Positions 1-9,781 of a stretch of DNA of 64,000 nt are shown here, piece by piece. The notes under the pieces are model-generated. The model was given only the letters and a program-made list of their open reading frames with translations. It did no database searches and was not told where the DNA came from. The translations under genes were made by a program, and so were the position numbers. The DNA comes from Chitinophagaceae bacterium (lineage in GTDB: Bacteria > Bacteroidota > Bacteroidia > Chitinophagales > Chitinophagaceae). The stretch spans positions 1-64,000 of the forward strand of contig JAOAGO010000010.1 in assembly GCA_026415715.1 (NCBI GenBank). Direction: 5' to 3'. Positions within the stretch are counted from its first letter, which is position 1, and each line of letters starts with the position of its first letter.

Positions 1-54
1 AGCTTGTATTTGATACCTTTGCTCTAAACTGAGTTGGTTGTATTTCTTTGTCAT
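1..54 (-). CDS. IS30-family transposase, N-terminal fragment (continues beyond left window edge)
   Basis: Reverse complement of 1-54 reads MTKKYNQLSLEQRYQIQA, resembling IS30 transposase N-termini (xxLSLEQRYQIxAL); no stop before window edge. Confidence 0.6.
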   Translation of the reverse strand, partial: MTKKYNQLSLEQRYQIQA

Positions 55-84
55 ACGCAATACAAAGATTGCGCTACTCGGTCT

Positions 85-118
85 AAAGGAAAAAAGCCCT
101 TAAAAGCTTTTTTCCTTT
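85..118. terminator. Perfect 13-bp inverted repeat AAAGGAAAAAAGC / GCTTTTTTCCTTT, possible terminator or IS-end structure
   Basis: Stem 85-97 and 106-118, loop ccttaaaa. Confidence 0.4.
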
Positions 119-184
119 CCCTTTTAAAAAATTGCACTTATTTGTTGAACACAGCTGTGATAAAGATGTTTTAAATTTTAACCT

Positions 185-1591
185 TCATGTTTTCCAGTAC
201 CACCCTTTCTTAACGGTAAACCATGTAATTACCGAAACTGCTCCAGTAAATAAAATTCCTTTCATCAACCCCTGGAATGCATTGGCATTCAGGGCATCCC
301 AGTACGGTTTGAGTCCGGTTAGCGAAAGCAAGGGGAGAAGCAATAAATTACCGGCCACATAAGCCACCATCGGATTTTTACCATTCACGGATAAATAATA
401 AATTATTTTTTTTACTGCCGGAAAGCAGGCCAACTCAGTAAAAAGTACCAGCATGAAAAAAGCGAGACCGGAGGTCACGAAATAATAACTGAATGTAGAT
501 GGATCTTTTTTTATTCCGCCTTCATACGCCTCCCAGCAAAGGCCAACCAGTAATAGATATATGCCGGCCTGTATCATATTTTGGATTGTTGCACTATGGC
601 TTTGCCGGCGTACAAAATATAACAGCAATACACACAAAATGCCCGACAGAATTAAATTCAGGAATAACAAGCGGGAATAAAGAGCATAAAGATTACTAAA
701 CAAAAGCAAAAGAAGAATAACCGTAACATAAAATCTACCGCGATTTCCTTTTTCAGTGGTTTTTTCAGAATAAGCCAAAAGCCATTCGCCTGCAAAAGTG
801 CCGGGAATAATAATGAATAAATACTTCAGAAAATAAAATTTGTACAACCAATCAAAGGAGATATTCCCGATTTGTTTCCATTCAAAAAATGTTTTGGCCC
901 ACCCGGTTTCCGGTTCTCTGGCCGATAAAATAATTCCCATCACAACCGGCAATATGCCGATACGTAACAGCGGATGATTTCGGGTAAGATAATAAATCAT
1001 CGTTCCGAAAAATGCCATGTTGGCCAATACCATGATAATAATATCACTGAAATAAAAGTCAAATCCTTTGCCTTCCCGGAAAGGAAGAAGCATCAATAAC
1101 AATAAACCGGCTATATAAGAAATGGCCCGAAGCAGTTGAAAAGTTTTCTTTTTCGAAACAGAAGAAGGGGAATAATACTGAAAAAACAAAAGTGCAAAAG
1201 ACAAAACAGACAACAAATGCTCTTTGACTGATGGCTCTTTGTGAATCACCCAGGCTTTCATGTGATGCGTGAATAAGGCAAAAAAAGCAAGCCCTGCAAA
1301 ACGACGAAGCGCAATGAATACGATATAAAGAAAATTTTTGTTTTGCCTGATATATTTTTGGATTGAAAGGGGCAAGGCTGCTCCCATGCTGAAAAGAAAA
1401 AAGGGAAATACCAGATCAACCCATGTGATGCCCGGAATTTTAGGATTAAACTGATGAAGCGGCGGCGGAACCTGAGCATGATACATCCAGGCGGGAAGTA
1501 CACCCCCGAAAGCGATAGATCCGCTTAATATCATGGTCAGTATAGCGAAGCCGCGAAGGGCATCCAGACTTTCGTTCCTTGCAGTCAGCAT
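185..1591 (-). CDS. DUF5009 / NagX-like membrane acyltransferase (heparan-alpha-glucosaminide N-acetyltransferase-like)
   Basis: MLTARNESLDALRGFAILTMIL...; multi-TM; start moved from 1639 to the ATG at 1591, which lies after a terminator-like hairpin. Confidence 0.75.
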   Translation of the reverse strand: MLTARNESLDALRGFAILTMILSGSIAFGGVLPAWMYHAQVPPPLHQFNPKIPGITWVDLVFPFFLFSMGAALPLSIQKYIRQNKNFLYIVFIALRRFAGLAFFALFTHHMKAWVIHKEPSVKEHLLSVLSFALLFFQYYSPSSVSKKKTFQLLRAISYIAGLLLLMLLPFREGKGFDFYFSDIIIMVLANMAFFGTMIYYLTRNHPLLRIGILPVVMGIILSAREPETGWAKTFFEWKQIGNISFDWLYKFYFLKYLFIIIPGTFAGEWLLAYSEKTTEKGNRGRFYVTVILLLLLFSNLYALYSRLLFLNLILSGILCVLLLYFVRRQSHSATIQNMIQAGIYLLLVGLCWEAYEGGIKKDPSTFSYYFVTSGLAFFMLVLFTELACFPAVKKIIYYLSVNGKNPMVAYVAGNLLLLPLLSLTGLKPYWDALNANAFQGLMKGILFTGAVSVITWFTVKKGWYWKT

Positions 1592-1620
1592 AAAAAAAAG
1601 GGGGCAGCGTGTGCTGCCCC
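1592..1620 (-). terminator. Intrinsic terminator/attenuator between susD and DUF5009 gene
   Basis: Stem ggggcagc (1601-1608)/gctgcccc (1613-1620), loop gtgt, followed on the minus strand by T8. Confidence 0.7.
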
Positions 1621-1632
1621 GATTTCGGTTTT

Positions 1633-3411
1633 TCACCATCCCGGATTTTGTGTGATGTTCGGATTTACATCAATTTCAAACTGCGGGATAGGCCATAATT
1701 TATACCTCGGATTGGTGTTATTTCTTGTCTGATTACGGAAGCGGATACGTTGATTAACGCTGGCCGAATAATTCGGAATATTGTCGGCGTCAAATGTGGG
1801 AGTAGCCGGGGGCACGGCCGGATTTTCTGCGGCTCCTACAACCGGAAAACTATTTGCCTTTCCATAAATATCCCACCGTCTTAAATCGAACAGCCGTAAT
1901 CCTTCACCTGCAAATTCAACGGCCCGTTCACGACGGATTATGGTGCGTAAAGCGGCCTGATTTGTTGTAGTTACCGGTGGTTGTCCGGCTCTGGTTCGAA
2001 CGGCATTGATGGCCGCCAGCACGGTCGCATCTATTTCATTGAGTTCAATTTTGGCTTCGGCATACATTAACAAAATATCTGCATAACGCATCAGAATATA
2101 GCCGGTTTTGGTTTCCCAACTGTATTGGTTTGAGTCCACATATTTTCTCCAAACATACCCGACACCCCCAATGTTGCCTGTTGCGCTAACCTGCCACTGA
2201 ATGCCGGCTGCCTGTGCTCCAATCCAATCGTTGTTACCTGTGATATTGTCATATTGTCCCGTATTCCAGTTAAACTGCCGGCGCACATTACTGTAAATAT
2301 TAAAGATGGTTCTCTGTTTCGGTTGAATATAGTTACCCGAAGGAGCCAAAGCAACATTATGAACCATCGTGTCGCCCGGCATGTAAACCGTCCATTCTCT
2401 TCGCCTGTCACGGTTTGCTCTCGGATTGGCCGGGTCATAAACCAGCGACTGATCTATTCGCAAACCGTCTCTTCCTTCAAACATATCTACCAGATTCTGC
2501 GAAGGGAAATGGCTACTCTGCGATGTAGTAACCTGCCGCGGTATTGAAATAACAACCATCCAGTTTTGCGGATCCAGTACATCCCGGGGATAGGTTTGCA
2601 CAAACATGATTTCGCGGCCGGCATTAGCCTGCTGTCCGGCTAAAAGGAACAGGTTGGGATACCAGGGATTCAGATTGTATTGGCCGCCGTCAATAACGGC
2701 TTTGGTAGCCGTAGCAGCCGTTCGGTAATCTTTAATCAACAAAGCCAGTTTTGCTTTTAATCCAAGGGCAACGCCTTTGTTCACTCTGCCGTTGGCCAGT
2801 ATAGGAGGAGAATTTGCTGCATCAAAAGCAGCCACGGCTTCATCCAGGTCTTTATACAAGTCGGCTACGATTTGTGCTACAGGGGTTCTTCTGGCATTCA
2901 GCACTTCATTTACAGCCGGAAATTCCCGGTAATACGGCAAATCGCCAAACATATACATCAGGTGAAAATAGGCCCAGGCACGAAGGACTAATGCTTCGGC
3001 GCGAATACGTCCGTATAATGTAGCCGAAACATTATTTTTCCCGTTTTCCATTCCTTTGAGATGAAGGTTGGCTCTTTGCACCAGGCGATACATTTGATTC
3101 CAGCATGTATTCACCAGGGCATTGTTAATTACAAATGGTCCTGCTTCTCCCAACGCCACCAGATCTTCAGCATTTCCGCCTCTTTTGATGGCAAGGTCGG
3201 TGGATGATTCAACGGCAAAAAGCAAAGGCGTGTTATTGGGGAACACCCAGAAGGCAGCGGCATACACTCCGTTCAGGCTCAGTTCCATTTCTTCCGCATT
3301 ACTTAAAAAGGTTGATGCAGAAGAGGCATCCAATGGCTTACGGTCCAAAAATTTTTTGCACCCGGTAAGGGTTAAGACCATCAGCGGTATTATTAAAAAT
3401 ATCTTTTTCAT
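1633..3411 (-). CDS. SusD/RagB family nutrient-binding outer membrane lipoprotein
   Basis: Lipoprotein signal MKKIFLIIPLMVLTLTGCKKFLD; SusD-type RADILLMYAEAK and C-terminal ...LWPIPQFEIDVNPNITQNPGW. Confidence 0.95.
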   Translation of the reverse strand: MKKIFLIIPLMVLTLTGCKKFLDRKPLDASSASTFLSNAEEMELSLNGVYAAAFWVFPNNTPLLFAVESSTDLAIKRGGNAEDLVALGEAGPFVINNALVNTCWNQMYRLVQRANLHLKGMENGKNNVSATLYGRIRAEALVLRAWAYFHLMYMFGDLPYYREFPAVNEVLNARRTPVAQIVADLYKDLDEAVAAFDAANSPPILANGRVNKGVALGLKAKLALLIKDYRTAATATKAVIDGGQYNLNPWYPNLFLLAGQQANAGREIMFVQTYPRDVLDPQNWMVVISIPRQVTTSQSSHFPSQNLVDMFEGRDGLRIDQSLVYDPANPRANRDRRREWTVYMPGDTMVHNVALAPSGNYIQPKQRTIFNIYSNVRRQFNWNTGQYDNITGNNDWIGAQAAGIQWQVSATGNIGGVGYVWRKYVDSNQYSWETKTGYILMRYADILLMYAEAKIELNEIDATVLAAINAVRTRAGQPPVTTTNQAALRTIIRRERAVEFAGEGLRLFDLRRWDIYGKANSFPVVGAAENPAVPPATPTFDADNIPNYSASVNQRIRFRNQTRNNTNPRYKLWPIPQFEIDVNPNITQNPGW

Positions 3412-3431
3412 ATTAATCAGTTTTTAGCGTT

Positions 3432-6400
3432 TTAGAAAGTAACATTTAAACCGGCAGTATAGGTTCGCATGACCGGATAAAATTCGGCATTGGCATTATT
3501 GATTTCAGGGTCAAATCCTTTCCATGATTTGGTGAGGGTAAACAAATTCTGGCCGCTTACAAAAACCCTGAGGCTTGAAATTTTCATTTTTGAAGTAACG
3601 GCCGCCGGCAGGGTATAACCCAGATTGACATTCTTGAGTCTGAAATAGGCGGCGCTTCGTATCCACCAGTCACTTAACAAATAATTATTTCCCCCAAAGC
3701 CCGATGGCAACAAACGTGGGAAAAGCGCATTGGTGTTATCCGGCCTCCAGTGATTTTTATGATGATTGAGCAATGATGCGGCAAAATCACTGCTGGCAAA
3801 CGGAACGGCTCCGGTGCCGCTCAGGAAGTTGTTTCGTTTGCCCACACCCTGCCCGAAAAGATTCAAATCAAATCCGGCATAGCTGAGATTGATATTGATA
3901 CTGTATTCATATCGCGGAAAAGCATTGCCAATGAATGTACGGTCATTGGCATCAATAATCCCGTCAGGCTTGCCGGCAGGCCCGCTGATATCGGCATATT
4001 TTACATCGCCCGGTTTGGGGCCTTGCGTAGGATTACTGCTCCATGGAGTGCCGAATTGTACCGGAGAATTTTTCACGTCATTACTGTCGGCAAAGAAGCC
4101 AAGCACTTTATATCCGAAATAGGAATTCAAAGGCTGGCCTACGGCTGTACGTATTCCGTCGCCGATAAACGGCAATCCGGGTACAAGCTGAGTAACTTCA
4201 TTTTTCACATCCCAAATCATGGCCGTAATATCCAGACCTACCTTTCCGATTTTGTTTTTATAGTTCAAAGCCAGTTCCCAGCCGTTGTTTTCCATACCGC
4301 CTGCATTGATAAAAGGATTGCCCAGTCCGCCTGCACTGGCAGGTAGGGTTCTTCGAAGAATCATGTCTTTCAGGCTACGCCTGAAAATATCAAACGTAAT
4401 GTTGAAGTTTTTAAATACCGTAAGGTCAATCCCTACGTTAAATTGATTTGATTTTTCCCAGGACAAATCCGGGTTCGGGAATTGCAAGATAGCCGTACCT
4501 AAAGTCGTCACATTGTTAAAATAGGTGTTGGTCCCGTTGTTCGGATTAGAATAAGTTGCGGTTTCATAAAAGGCATCAAACACATAATTAGACCCTATGT
4601 TCTGGTTTCCGTTCGACCCGTAAGACACTCTCAGTTTGGCATGTTGAATTTTGTCTTTTACATTGGCAAAGAAATTTTCTTTTGAGATGACCCAGGCGGC
4701 AGATGCCGAACCGAAACTACCCCATTGCTTGTTTCTGGCCTGTGAAAAACGGGAAGATCCGTCGCGACGTCCGTTCAGTTCAAGCAGATATTTGTCTGCA
4801 AAGGCATAATTTATTCTACCGTAAAAACCGGCCAGGGCCAATTCGGAAGCTCCGGCATTGTTATCTCTTTGTCCGCTTCCCAGATTCAGATAAGGCTGGT
4901 TGGGATTTACAAAACCGGTGCGGCTTGCGCCAAAGAAATAGTTGGTAAATAATTCGCTTTGTCCACCCACCAAAAATTTAAAGGCATGATCGTCCTTCCA
5001 TTTAAAATTGTAAGTGGCCTGTGCAAGGTAGGTTTTATATTGGTCATTTCTCCACGATTCGCTTAAACTGGTTGTTCCCGGCCATACTCCGATTTTGTCA
5101 TACCCCTGGGTGGCCAGGTTTGGCTGATAAATATCCGCATTTTTTACAAAGGTTTTCAGATGAGGATTTCGCCTTTCCCAACCCCAGCTGGCTTCCAGTT
5201 CCAATCCGTTGACAGGTCGGAAACTCAAGGCTATTCTGGATAAAAAATTATTTCCTTCGGTTTCGGATGTACCCGTGGCCTCGGCCATAGCAATCGGATT
5301 ACGATTATTGGCCTGACCGGCCGTTCCATACATGCCGGGGCCGTATTTTCCGCCACCGATAGCCGGCAACCCGATTGCCTGACGAATGATAAATTCAGGA
5401 CTTCCTGTAGAAGGATTGATGGTTCGGCTGTTGGTAAGCGCAAAAACACCGCTCAACGTAAGCTTACTGTTCAGCTTGAATTCCGGATTAAAACGAATAT
5501 CATATTTTTTGAAGCGATTATTCTGAATCAATCCCTGTTGGTCAAAATAGGTAAACGATGTGAAAACATTGACTTTTTCTCCTCCGCTGCTCAGCTGCAC
5601 ATTATGGTTGTGCATCAATCCTGAGTTAGTTAACACTTCGGCTATCCAGTCTGTATCAATAATATCAAGATTATTGGGAGGGTTGTTACGATAGCGGTCA
5701 ATTAATGTTTGTGAAAATACCGTGGCGTTGGGATTGCCCGTACGATTCTGCTCGGCTACATTGCTTAAAATCATATGGTCAATGGCACTGACTCTTTCGG
5801 GCAAACTGGTAAATTCCTGTTTGGTTACAAAGTTGTTATAGCTTACCTGTACGCCTTTGCGGGTTGCCCTTTTGGTTTTAACGACGATAACACCGGCGCT
5901 GGCACGGTTACCGTAGATGGCGGTAGATGCCGCATCTTTCAGCACCGTAATGCTTTCAATGGCATTCGGATCAATGAGGTTCAATGCGGCCAGGTCAAGC
6001 GCCATTCCGTCAATGATCACCAAAGGATTGCTGTTTCCCAAAATGGAGCTTTCTCCTCTGATACGAATTGTCCCTCCGTCTGCGCCGGGCCTTCCGCTTT
6101 GTTGCTGCACCATTACTCCGGGCGCCAATCCCTGCAATACCTGGCTGGTGCTTGAAATCTGTCTACGGGTTAACGCGGCATTATTCAGCGATACCACAGA
6201 GCCGGAAAGACTGGCTCTTCGCTGTGTACCGTAACCTACAACAACCACTTCTCCCAGATTGCTGACGTCATTTTTAAGCGTCACCTCCAAAAATTTATCG
6301 GAGGCGCTCACTTCTTGCGGTACATATCCGATGGCGCTTACTACCAATTGACTGTTCTGCGGCGCAGAAATTGAAAATTCACCTAATGAGTTGGTCACAG

Positions 6401-6548
6401 TTCCTGTTTTGGTTCCTTTTATAACCACAGAAACCCCTTCCAGGCCCTTACCATTCGCATCCGTAACACGGCCGGATACTTTTGAAGGCTGAGCCTTCAC
6501 CCACATCACAGTGAAAGCACAAAGAATGGAAAAAAACAACTGTTTCAT
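3432..6548 (-). CDS. SusC/RagA family TonB-linked outer membrane protein
   Basis: Carboxypeptidase-like domain, plug GEVVVVGYGTQRRASLSGSV, C-terminal beta-barrel; immediately upstream of SusD. Confidence 0.96.
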   Translation of the reverse strand: MKQLFFSILCAFTVMWVKAQPSKVSGRVTDANGKGLEGVSVVIKGTKTGTVTNSLGEFSISAPQNSQLVVSAIGYVPQEVSASDKFLEVTLKNDVSNLGEVVVVGYGTQRRASLSGSVVSLNNAALTRRQISSTSQVLQGLAPGVMVQQQSGRPGADGGTIRIRGESSILGNSNPLVIIDGMALDLAALNLIDPNAIESITVLKDAASTAIYGNRASAGVIVVKTKRATRKGVQVSYNNFVTKQEFTSLPERVSAIDHMILSNVAEQNRTGNPNATVFSQTLIDRYRNNPPNNLDIIDTDWIAEVLTNSGLMHNHNVQLSSGGEKVNVFTSFTYFDQQGLIQNNRFKKYDIRFNPEFKLNSKLTLSGVFALTNSRTINPSTGSPEFIIRQAIGLPAIGGGKYGPGMYGTAGQANNRNPIAMAEATGTSETEGNNFLSRIALSFRPVNGLELEASWGWERRNPHLKTFVKNADIYQPNLATQGYDKIGVWPGTTSLSESWRNDQYKTYLAQATYNFKWKDDHAFKFLVGGQSELFTNYFFGASRTGFVNPNQPYLNLGSGQRDNNAGASELALAGFYGRINYAFADKYLLELNGRRDGSSRFSQARNKQWGSFGSASAAWVISKENFFANVKDKIQHAKLRVSYGSNGNQNIGSNYVFDAFYETATYSNPNNGTNTYFNNVTTLGTAILQFPNPDLSWEKSNQFNVGIDLTVFKNFNITFDIFRRSLKDMILRRTLPASAGGLGNPFINAGGMENNGWELALNYKNKIGKVGLDITAMIWDVKNEVTQLVPGLPFIGDGIRTAVGQPLNSYFGYKVLGFFADSNDVKNSPVQFGTPWSSNPTQGPKPGDVKYADISGPAGKPDGIIDANDRTFIGNAFPRYEYSININLSYAGFDLNLFGQGVGKRNNFLSGTGAVPFASSDFAASLLNHHKNHWRPDNTNALFPRLLPSGFGGNNYLLSDWWIRSAAYFRLKNVNLGYTLPAAVTSKMKISSLRVFVSGQNLFTLTKSWKGFDPEINNANAEFYPVMRTYTAGLNVTF

Positions 6549-6572
6549 TTTTATAGAATTTAAAGTGATAAA

Positions 6573-8417
6573 TTACTTCATCAATTTGCCTTCATGATTT
6601 ACAGGCACGTCAAACACGTTCAGCGCTTTATCGAGGAGGACTGCCATTTCTCCCCGTTTGATTTTTCGTTTTTCATTATAATCAGCTAATCCAAAGTCGC
6701 TCCATAATTTATCTGAAGGCTTATTGTTCAGCTTTGTATTTAGTTGCTTTATAATTCGCATGGATTCTTCAATTGTCAGGTATGAATCTTTTGATTTGAA
6801 CGAAAAGGAATAATATGGTTTTAAGTGGAGCAGAAAAGAATCCGCATGCACGGGATCATCGGGGCGGAACCACGTGCGGTTTGCCCAGGCATAAGGCTCC
6901 CCTTTTCCCCGTAATATTCCTGTTGCTCCTGTTTTTTGTATAGAAACAAAATACGCATGGTTGGGATTTACGTCATAATAAGGCATGATATATGCGCCAT
7001 GTTCCAATAACTTTTTCTGTACGTCTCTTACTCCGATACGCCCGGGTTCTGTTTTGCGTTGAACGGATAAAGCGGCTAAAACCCCGGCTGCCTGCCCGAT
7101 AAGCATAACTACAGGTTGCAACCGTGTGGTTCCGTTCACAACGTTTGATACACTGATACTTTTTTCCGCCACAATAAGTCCGTTTACCGATTGGGGAATC
7201 AGGCAGCCGAGAGGAACATTGTACGATGGAACGGGATAAAACCCGAGATTTTCCGGAACATTCGGATTTTCCCTGTGATGGTGATCAATCGGATAATCGC
7301 CTACGGCAATTCCCGTTCGGTAGAGTTCAAATTCAAAAGGACGGGATATATGCTGTATTTTAAACCGTACCATTCCCCGCATGCGGCGACTTTCCCTATG
7401 ATAAGGAATAAAAGGAAGTTTGTCCGGCGTGGGAAATTCATCATCGGCTAAATCCAGATGTTTAAACCCGAGCTGTTTTTGAATAAAATACAAAAAGCGA
7501 AGTGTTTTGGCTTTTGCCTTTTTCAATTCTTCTTCACGCTGTCGGGGCGTCATTTCAATCACATTGAGATATATGTCATTTCCTTTTCCGGGCCAGTTAA
7601 TCATGTATTTTTTATTCGGCAACTTGCCGTAATCCAGCATTTTCTGCGCCGAGACGTTTGAAGTCAGCTTTTCGGGACGGCTGCAAAATTCATTGCAGCA
7701 TCCGTCAAACTCCATAGAATCGTAACCGGCAGGGCGGGGAATGGTGCGGTCGGAAGCCGGGCCGTAATCTTTCAACGTAGCTGCGTAAGTCAGGTCCTGA
7801 ATGATGGAATTGCTTTCGGTTATGTTTACATCTTCGCCGGTAAGGGAACTTGCTTCCATACCGATATCGTATTTCACGCCAGCAGAAGCCATTACATCGC
7901 CCAGTTCAGTGGCATCTATGATGATGTTGGCCAGAACTGTAATTTTATTTCCATTCAGCAAATGAACGAACCGGGCGCCTGCAACGCGGTTTTTGTATTT
8001 GATAACATCCAGGAACCTCAGATGGTGCATTATTTTCAACCGGGCCTCTGCGGAGGCCATGCTTTTAAAAATGCTGTCGCCCACATGCGGTTCAAACAGC
8101 GTGTGACTTACCCAGCCGGTAGATACCTTATCTTTTCCGCCATAATGCTTGTAGATTTTTTCTCTGAACTCGTTCCAGATGCCTGAATGCAGATGATGAT
8201 TTCCGTCGGTAGCCGAAACACCGGCGGCCGTAAGCATACCTCCAAGCCAGGGGGTTTCCTCTGCCAGGAACACGTTAACTTTCAATCGGGCAGCCTGCAA
8301 AGCGGCCGACACCCCGCTTGCGCCGCCGCCAATGACGAGCACGTCAGTTCGTATTGGCTGAGAAAGGACGGCTATTTTTCCGGCCATTAACAATATGGCA
8401 AGCAGTATCCTCAACAC
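6573..8417 (-). CDS. FAD-dependent oxidoreductase (PF12831-like), exported
   Basis: DVLVIGGGASGVSAALQAARL dinucleotide-binding motif; GGMLTAAGVSATDGN. Confidence 0.88.
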   Translation of the reverse strand: MLRILLAILLMAGKIAVLSQPIRTDVLVIGGGASGVSAALQAARLKVNVFLAEETPWLGGMLTAAGVSATDGNHHLHSGIWNEFREKIYKHYGGKDKVSTGWVSHTLFEPHVGDSIFKSMASAEARLKIMHHLRFLDVIKYKNRVAGARFVHLLNGNKITVLANIIIDATELGDVMASAGVKYDIGMEASSLTGEDVNITESNSIIQDLTYAATLKDYGPASDRTIPRPAGYDSMEFDGCCNEFCSRPEKLTSNVSAQKMLDYGKLPNKKYMINWPGKGNDIYLNVIEMTPRQREEELKKAKAKTLRFLYFIQKQLGFKHLDLADDEFPTPDKLPFIPYHRESRRMRGMVRFKIQHISRPFEFELYRTGIAVGDYPIDHHHRENPNVPENLGFYPVPSYNVPLGCLIPQSVNGLIVAEKSISVSNVVNGTTRLQPVVMLIGQAAGVLAALSVQRKTEPGRIGVRDVQKKLLEHGAYIMPYYDVNPNHAYFVSIQKTGATGILRGKGEPYAWANRTWFRPDDPVHADSFLLHLKPYYSFSFKSKDSYLTIEESMRIIKQLNTKLNNKPSDKLWSDFGLADYNEKRKIKRGEMAVLLDKALNVFDVPVNHEGKLMK

Positions 8418-9635
8418 TCAGTGTTTTATGGCAGTTAGGGTTTTAAATACCTGGTACAGTGACCGCGGAATATGAAAGCAACCTTTCCATTTTCCTCCTT
8501 TTAAAGGCAACAACACTTCGCCCCGCCGGTTCAGATAGCCAAACCATTCTCCAAACTCCGGATCTCTGAAATGTTTCCACGTATAGTCGTGCAGTTTTTT
8601 AAACCATTTGACGCAGGATTCGTTTTCCGTGTAAACAAATCCCTTGGCCAGCGCCACCAGCGCTTCCACATGCACCCACCAAAGTTTCTGATCCCATTCC
8701 AGTTGCTGTACGGGATGCCCTTTGACATCCATGAAGTAAAAAATTCCCTCATATTCGGTGTCCCAGCCATGCTCCAGTGTACGAAGCATAATTTCGGTTG
8801 CTTTTCTTATCAGTGCGTCGTCGCCTATTCGCTTTCCGAGATCCATTATGAACCACATGGCTTCTATGGCATGTCCGGGGTTGAGCAAGCGGCCTTCGAA
8901 GCAATCCACAAACTCGCCCTCCGGTGAAACATTTTCCAGAATCAGTCCCGTTGGTTTGTGATAAAAGGTTTCCATGACGTCATGAATCAATGCCGGAATC
9001 ATGTCATTTACCCGTTGGGTACCTATAACCTCTTCCAATTCCAGAGCCAGATTGCATAAAATCATAGGCAGAGAAAAATTCTTCAGGGGGCGGGTGCCGG
9101 GATAGGCTTTATTGTAAATTCCTTTCCAGTTGTGCTGGCGCCTGATGATGTTTTCAAACGTATGTAAAGCTATATCGGCGTATTTCTTTTCGCCGGTGGC
9201 TTTGAATAACGAAGCAAGGCCCATGCAGGCAAAACAATCGCTGAAAATGTTATAAGGCTGAACCAGTGGTTTACCGTCGGCCGTCAGCGAAAAATACCAG
9301 TTTCCGTCTTTGTCTCTTCCGAATTTTTCAAGGAACCGGGCGCCCAGCAATGCCATATCCAGCCATTCCGTCTTTTTTTCTACATGATTGAACATAAAAC
9401 TGAATGTCCATACCTGACGGCCCTGCAGCCACATGAATTTATCGGTATCATACACCTGGCCTTTTCTGTCAAGGCAGGTAAAGAAGCCTCCGTTTTTTTC
9501 GTCTTTGCTGTATCTGATCCAGAAGGGCAGAATATTTTCGGTGAGCTCGGTATGGTAGATATCGGCATACGAACGAAGTTCGGCACGAATATCATGAGTT
9601 TGCAGTTCCGCAGATTTTCTCACATCAGTCAGCAT
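8418..9635 (-). CDS. AGE family epimerase/isomerase (N-acylglucosamine 2-epimerase-like)
   Basis: YDTDKFMWLQGRQVW, LLNPGHAIEAMWFIMD, EWDQKLWWVHVEALVAL motifs. Confidence 0.9.
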   Translation of the reverse strand: MLTDVRKSAELQTHDIRAELRSYADIYHTELTENILPFWIRYSKDEKNGGFFTCLDRKGQVYDTDKFMWLQGRQVWTFSFMFNHVEKKTEWLDMALLGARFLEKFGRDKDGNWYFSLTADGKPLVQPYNIFSDCFACMGLASLFKATGEKKYADIALHTFENIIRRQHNWKGIYNKAYPGTRPLKNFSLPMILCNLALELEEVIGTQRVNDMIPALIHDVMETFYHKPTGLILENVSPEGEFVDCFEGRLLNPGHAIEAMWFIMDLGKRIGDDALIRKATEIMLRTLEHGWDTEYEGIFYFMDVKGHPVQQLEWDQKLWWVHVEALVALAKGFVYTENESCVKWFKKLHDYTWKHFRDPEFGEWFGYLNRRGEVLLPLKGGKWKGCFHIPRSLYQVFKTLTAIKH

Positions 9636-9781
9636 GAAAGTTCAGTTTATTAATATGGAGGTTAAAGTTAATTACATTTTTAAAAAATAATCAAATCTTT
9701 TTAAAAAAATTTAAAATCTTTCGGGTTAAAACATAAAACATAAATAATCGCACCTGTTTTTATAGTTATAAATCATTATAT

